Source of the DNA: Microvirga sp. BSC39
Lineage (GTDB): Bacteria; Pseudomonadota; Alphaproteobacteria; Rhizobiales; Beijerinckiaceae
Assembly: GCF_000739015.1 (NCBI RefSeq)
Contig: NZ_JPUG01000060.1
Span: 1-64,000, forward strand
Direction: 5' to 3'
Length of the DNA: 64,000 nt
Shown: one piece after another, positions 63,336 through 64,000 of the stretch
Position numbering within the stretch: position 1 is the stretch's first letter
Layout: every line of letters begins with the position of its first letter
Notes under the pieces: generated by a model
Told to the model about the DNA's origin: nothing
What the model saw: the letters and a program-made list of their open reading frames with translations, nothing else
Database searches by the model: none
Position numbers and translations under genes: made by a program

Positions 63336-64000
63336 ATGTTTCGGGCGATTCAAATCACTTTCGGAATAGCGATCGTCGTCTTCTTGTTGATGCCAATCTT
63401 CGCCATCCTGCCGCTGGCGTTCACGTCCAGCGTGTTTCTCAACTATCCCATCCCTGCCTACTCAATGCGCTGGATGCACGAGCTCACCACAGCCGATGTA
63501 TGGCGAACTTCAATCGTCAACAGCCTGATCATCGGCAGCGGTGCGACAGTGTTTGCGACCGTGCTCGGCACGTTGGCGTCCCTCGGGATGCGCAGTGGGA
63601 CCCTACCGATGGTTGGCCTGCTGCGAACCTTGTTCCTGCTACCAATGGTGGTGCCGGCCGTTGTCCTCGGTGTCGGCATGCAGATCTTCCTCGTTCGGCT
63701 TGGGCTTGCGAGTACCTATCTCGGCGTCATCATCGCACATGCTGTTTTGTGCATTCCCTTTGTGATCGTCAGCGTCTCGGCGGCCCTCCAGGGAATCGAC
63801 CCCTCCATCGAGCGCGCGGCGAGCAGCCTTGGGGCCCCACCCGTCACGGTGTTCCGGCGCGTGACCCTCCCGTTGGCTATTCCGGGTGTGGTGTCGGGCG
63901 CGATCTTCGCCTTCGCAACTTCCCTCGACGAGGTTGTGCTGACCCTGTTCGTGGCGGGCCCGAACCAGAGGACGTTAGCGCGGCAGATGTTCTCGAGCAT
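63336..64000 (+). CDS. Polyamine-type ABC transporter permease (PotC-like), partial at the right edge
   Basis: 221 codons are present and the frame is open at the window end; about 40 more are expected. Membrane helices start with FGIAIVVFLLMPIFAILPLA. The EAA loop is visible (AASSLGAPPVTVFRRVTLPL), followed by FAFATSLDEVVLTLFVAGPN. ATG at 63336 lies 2 nt after the preceding stop. It completes the importer with the preceding permease. Confidence 0.87.
   Translation, partial: MFRAIQITFGIAIVVFLLMPIFAILPLAFTSSVFLNYPIPAYSMRWMHELTTADVWRTSIVNSLIIGSGATVFATVLGTLASLGMRSGTLPMVGLLRTLFLLPMVVPAVVLGVGMQIFLVRLGLASTYLGVIIAHAVLCIPFVIVSVSAALQGIDPSIERAASSLGAPPVTVFRRVTLPLAIPGVVSGAIFAFATSLDEVVLTLFVAGPNQRTLARQMFSS

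Overview
The window is GC-rich chromosomal DNA from an alphaproteobacterium, most likely a Hyphomicrobiales genus such as Microvirga or Methylobacterium. This rests on gene families only: DUF6894 and DUF1127 small proteins, an HWE histidine kinase, an ABA4-like membrane protein, paired S1C proteases around a LuxR regulator, and rhizobial-type polyol and polyamine ABC operons. The genus is an inference. I saw no rRNA, intact tRNA, CRISPR array or replication origin.

Layout. Positions 1-1776 hold the start of an L,D-transpeptidase and an App1-type phosphatase, then a 48-nt 3' fragment of tRNA-Lys(UUU). A near-identical fragment lies in the same orientation at 43333-43380. The 41.6 kb between them reads like an accessory region. 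It contains a zinc dehydrogenase, a protease/LuxR/pseudo-protease operon, a complete sorbitol/mannitol uptake and oxidation operon (8406-15879) with a convergent xylitol-type dehydrogenase, an HWE kinase, a TetR-controlled ABA4-like membrane pair, a Gly-rich secreted subtilisin, an enolase-superfamily enzyme, many small hypothetical genes, an orphan minD, a LysE exporter with an AraC regulator, and a heat-shock cassette with two Hsp20 genes. Scattered through it are remnants of IS110, IS6, IS1182 and IS630 transposases and of pntB, an adenylate cyclase and a hibernation factor.

From 43.6 kb onward the DNA looks more like ordinary accessory metabolism: an FMO/quinone-reductase pair with a LysR gene, a decayed flavin amine oxidase, a DUF938 methyltransferase, and a 2,3-diaminopropionate-type module (ammonia-lyase, two M20 hydrolases, divergent Lrp regulator). 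Two damaged tyrosine recombinases follow. The last 9 kb (55184-64000) form a coherent catabolic locus: an APH-type kinase and a class III PLP enzyme, a HisD-like dehydrogenase convergent with them, an XRE-cupin regulator, and a polyamine-type ABC importer that runs off the window.

How the genes work together. The polyol operon imports a sugar alcohol and oxidises it with a mannitol dehydrogenase, a GMC oxidoreductase and an MDR dehydrogenase. The diaminopropionate module probably trims N-acyl or N-carbamoyl amino compounds and deaminates the product. The final locus probably imports an amino alcohol or hydroxylated amine, phosphorylates it, and eliminates phosphate and ammonia by PLP chemistry; the HisD-like enzyme oxidises an alcohol. 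That last locus is the best candidate here for an uncharacterised pathway.
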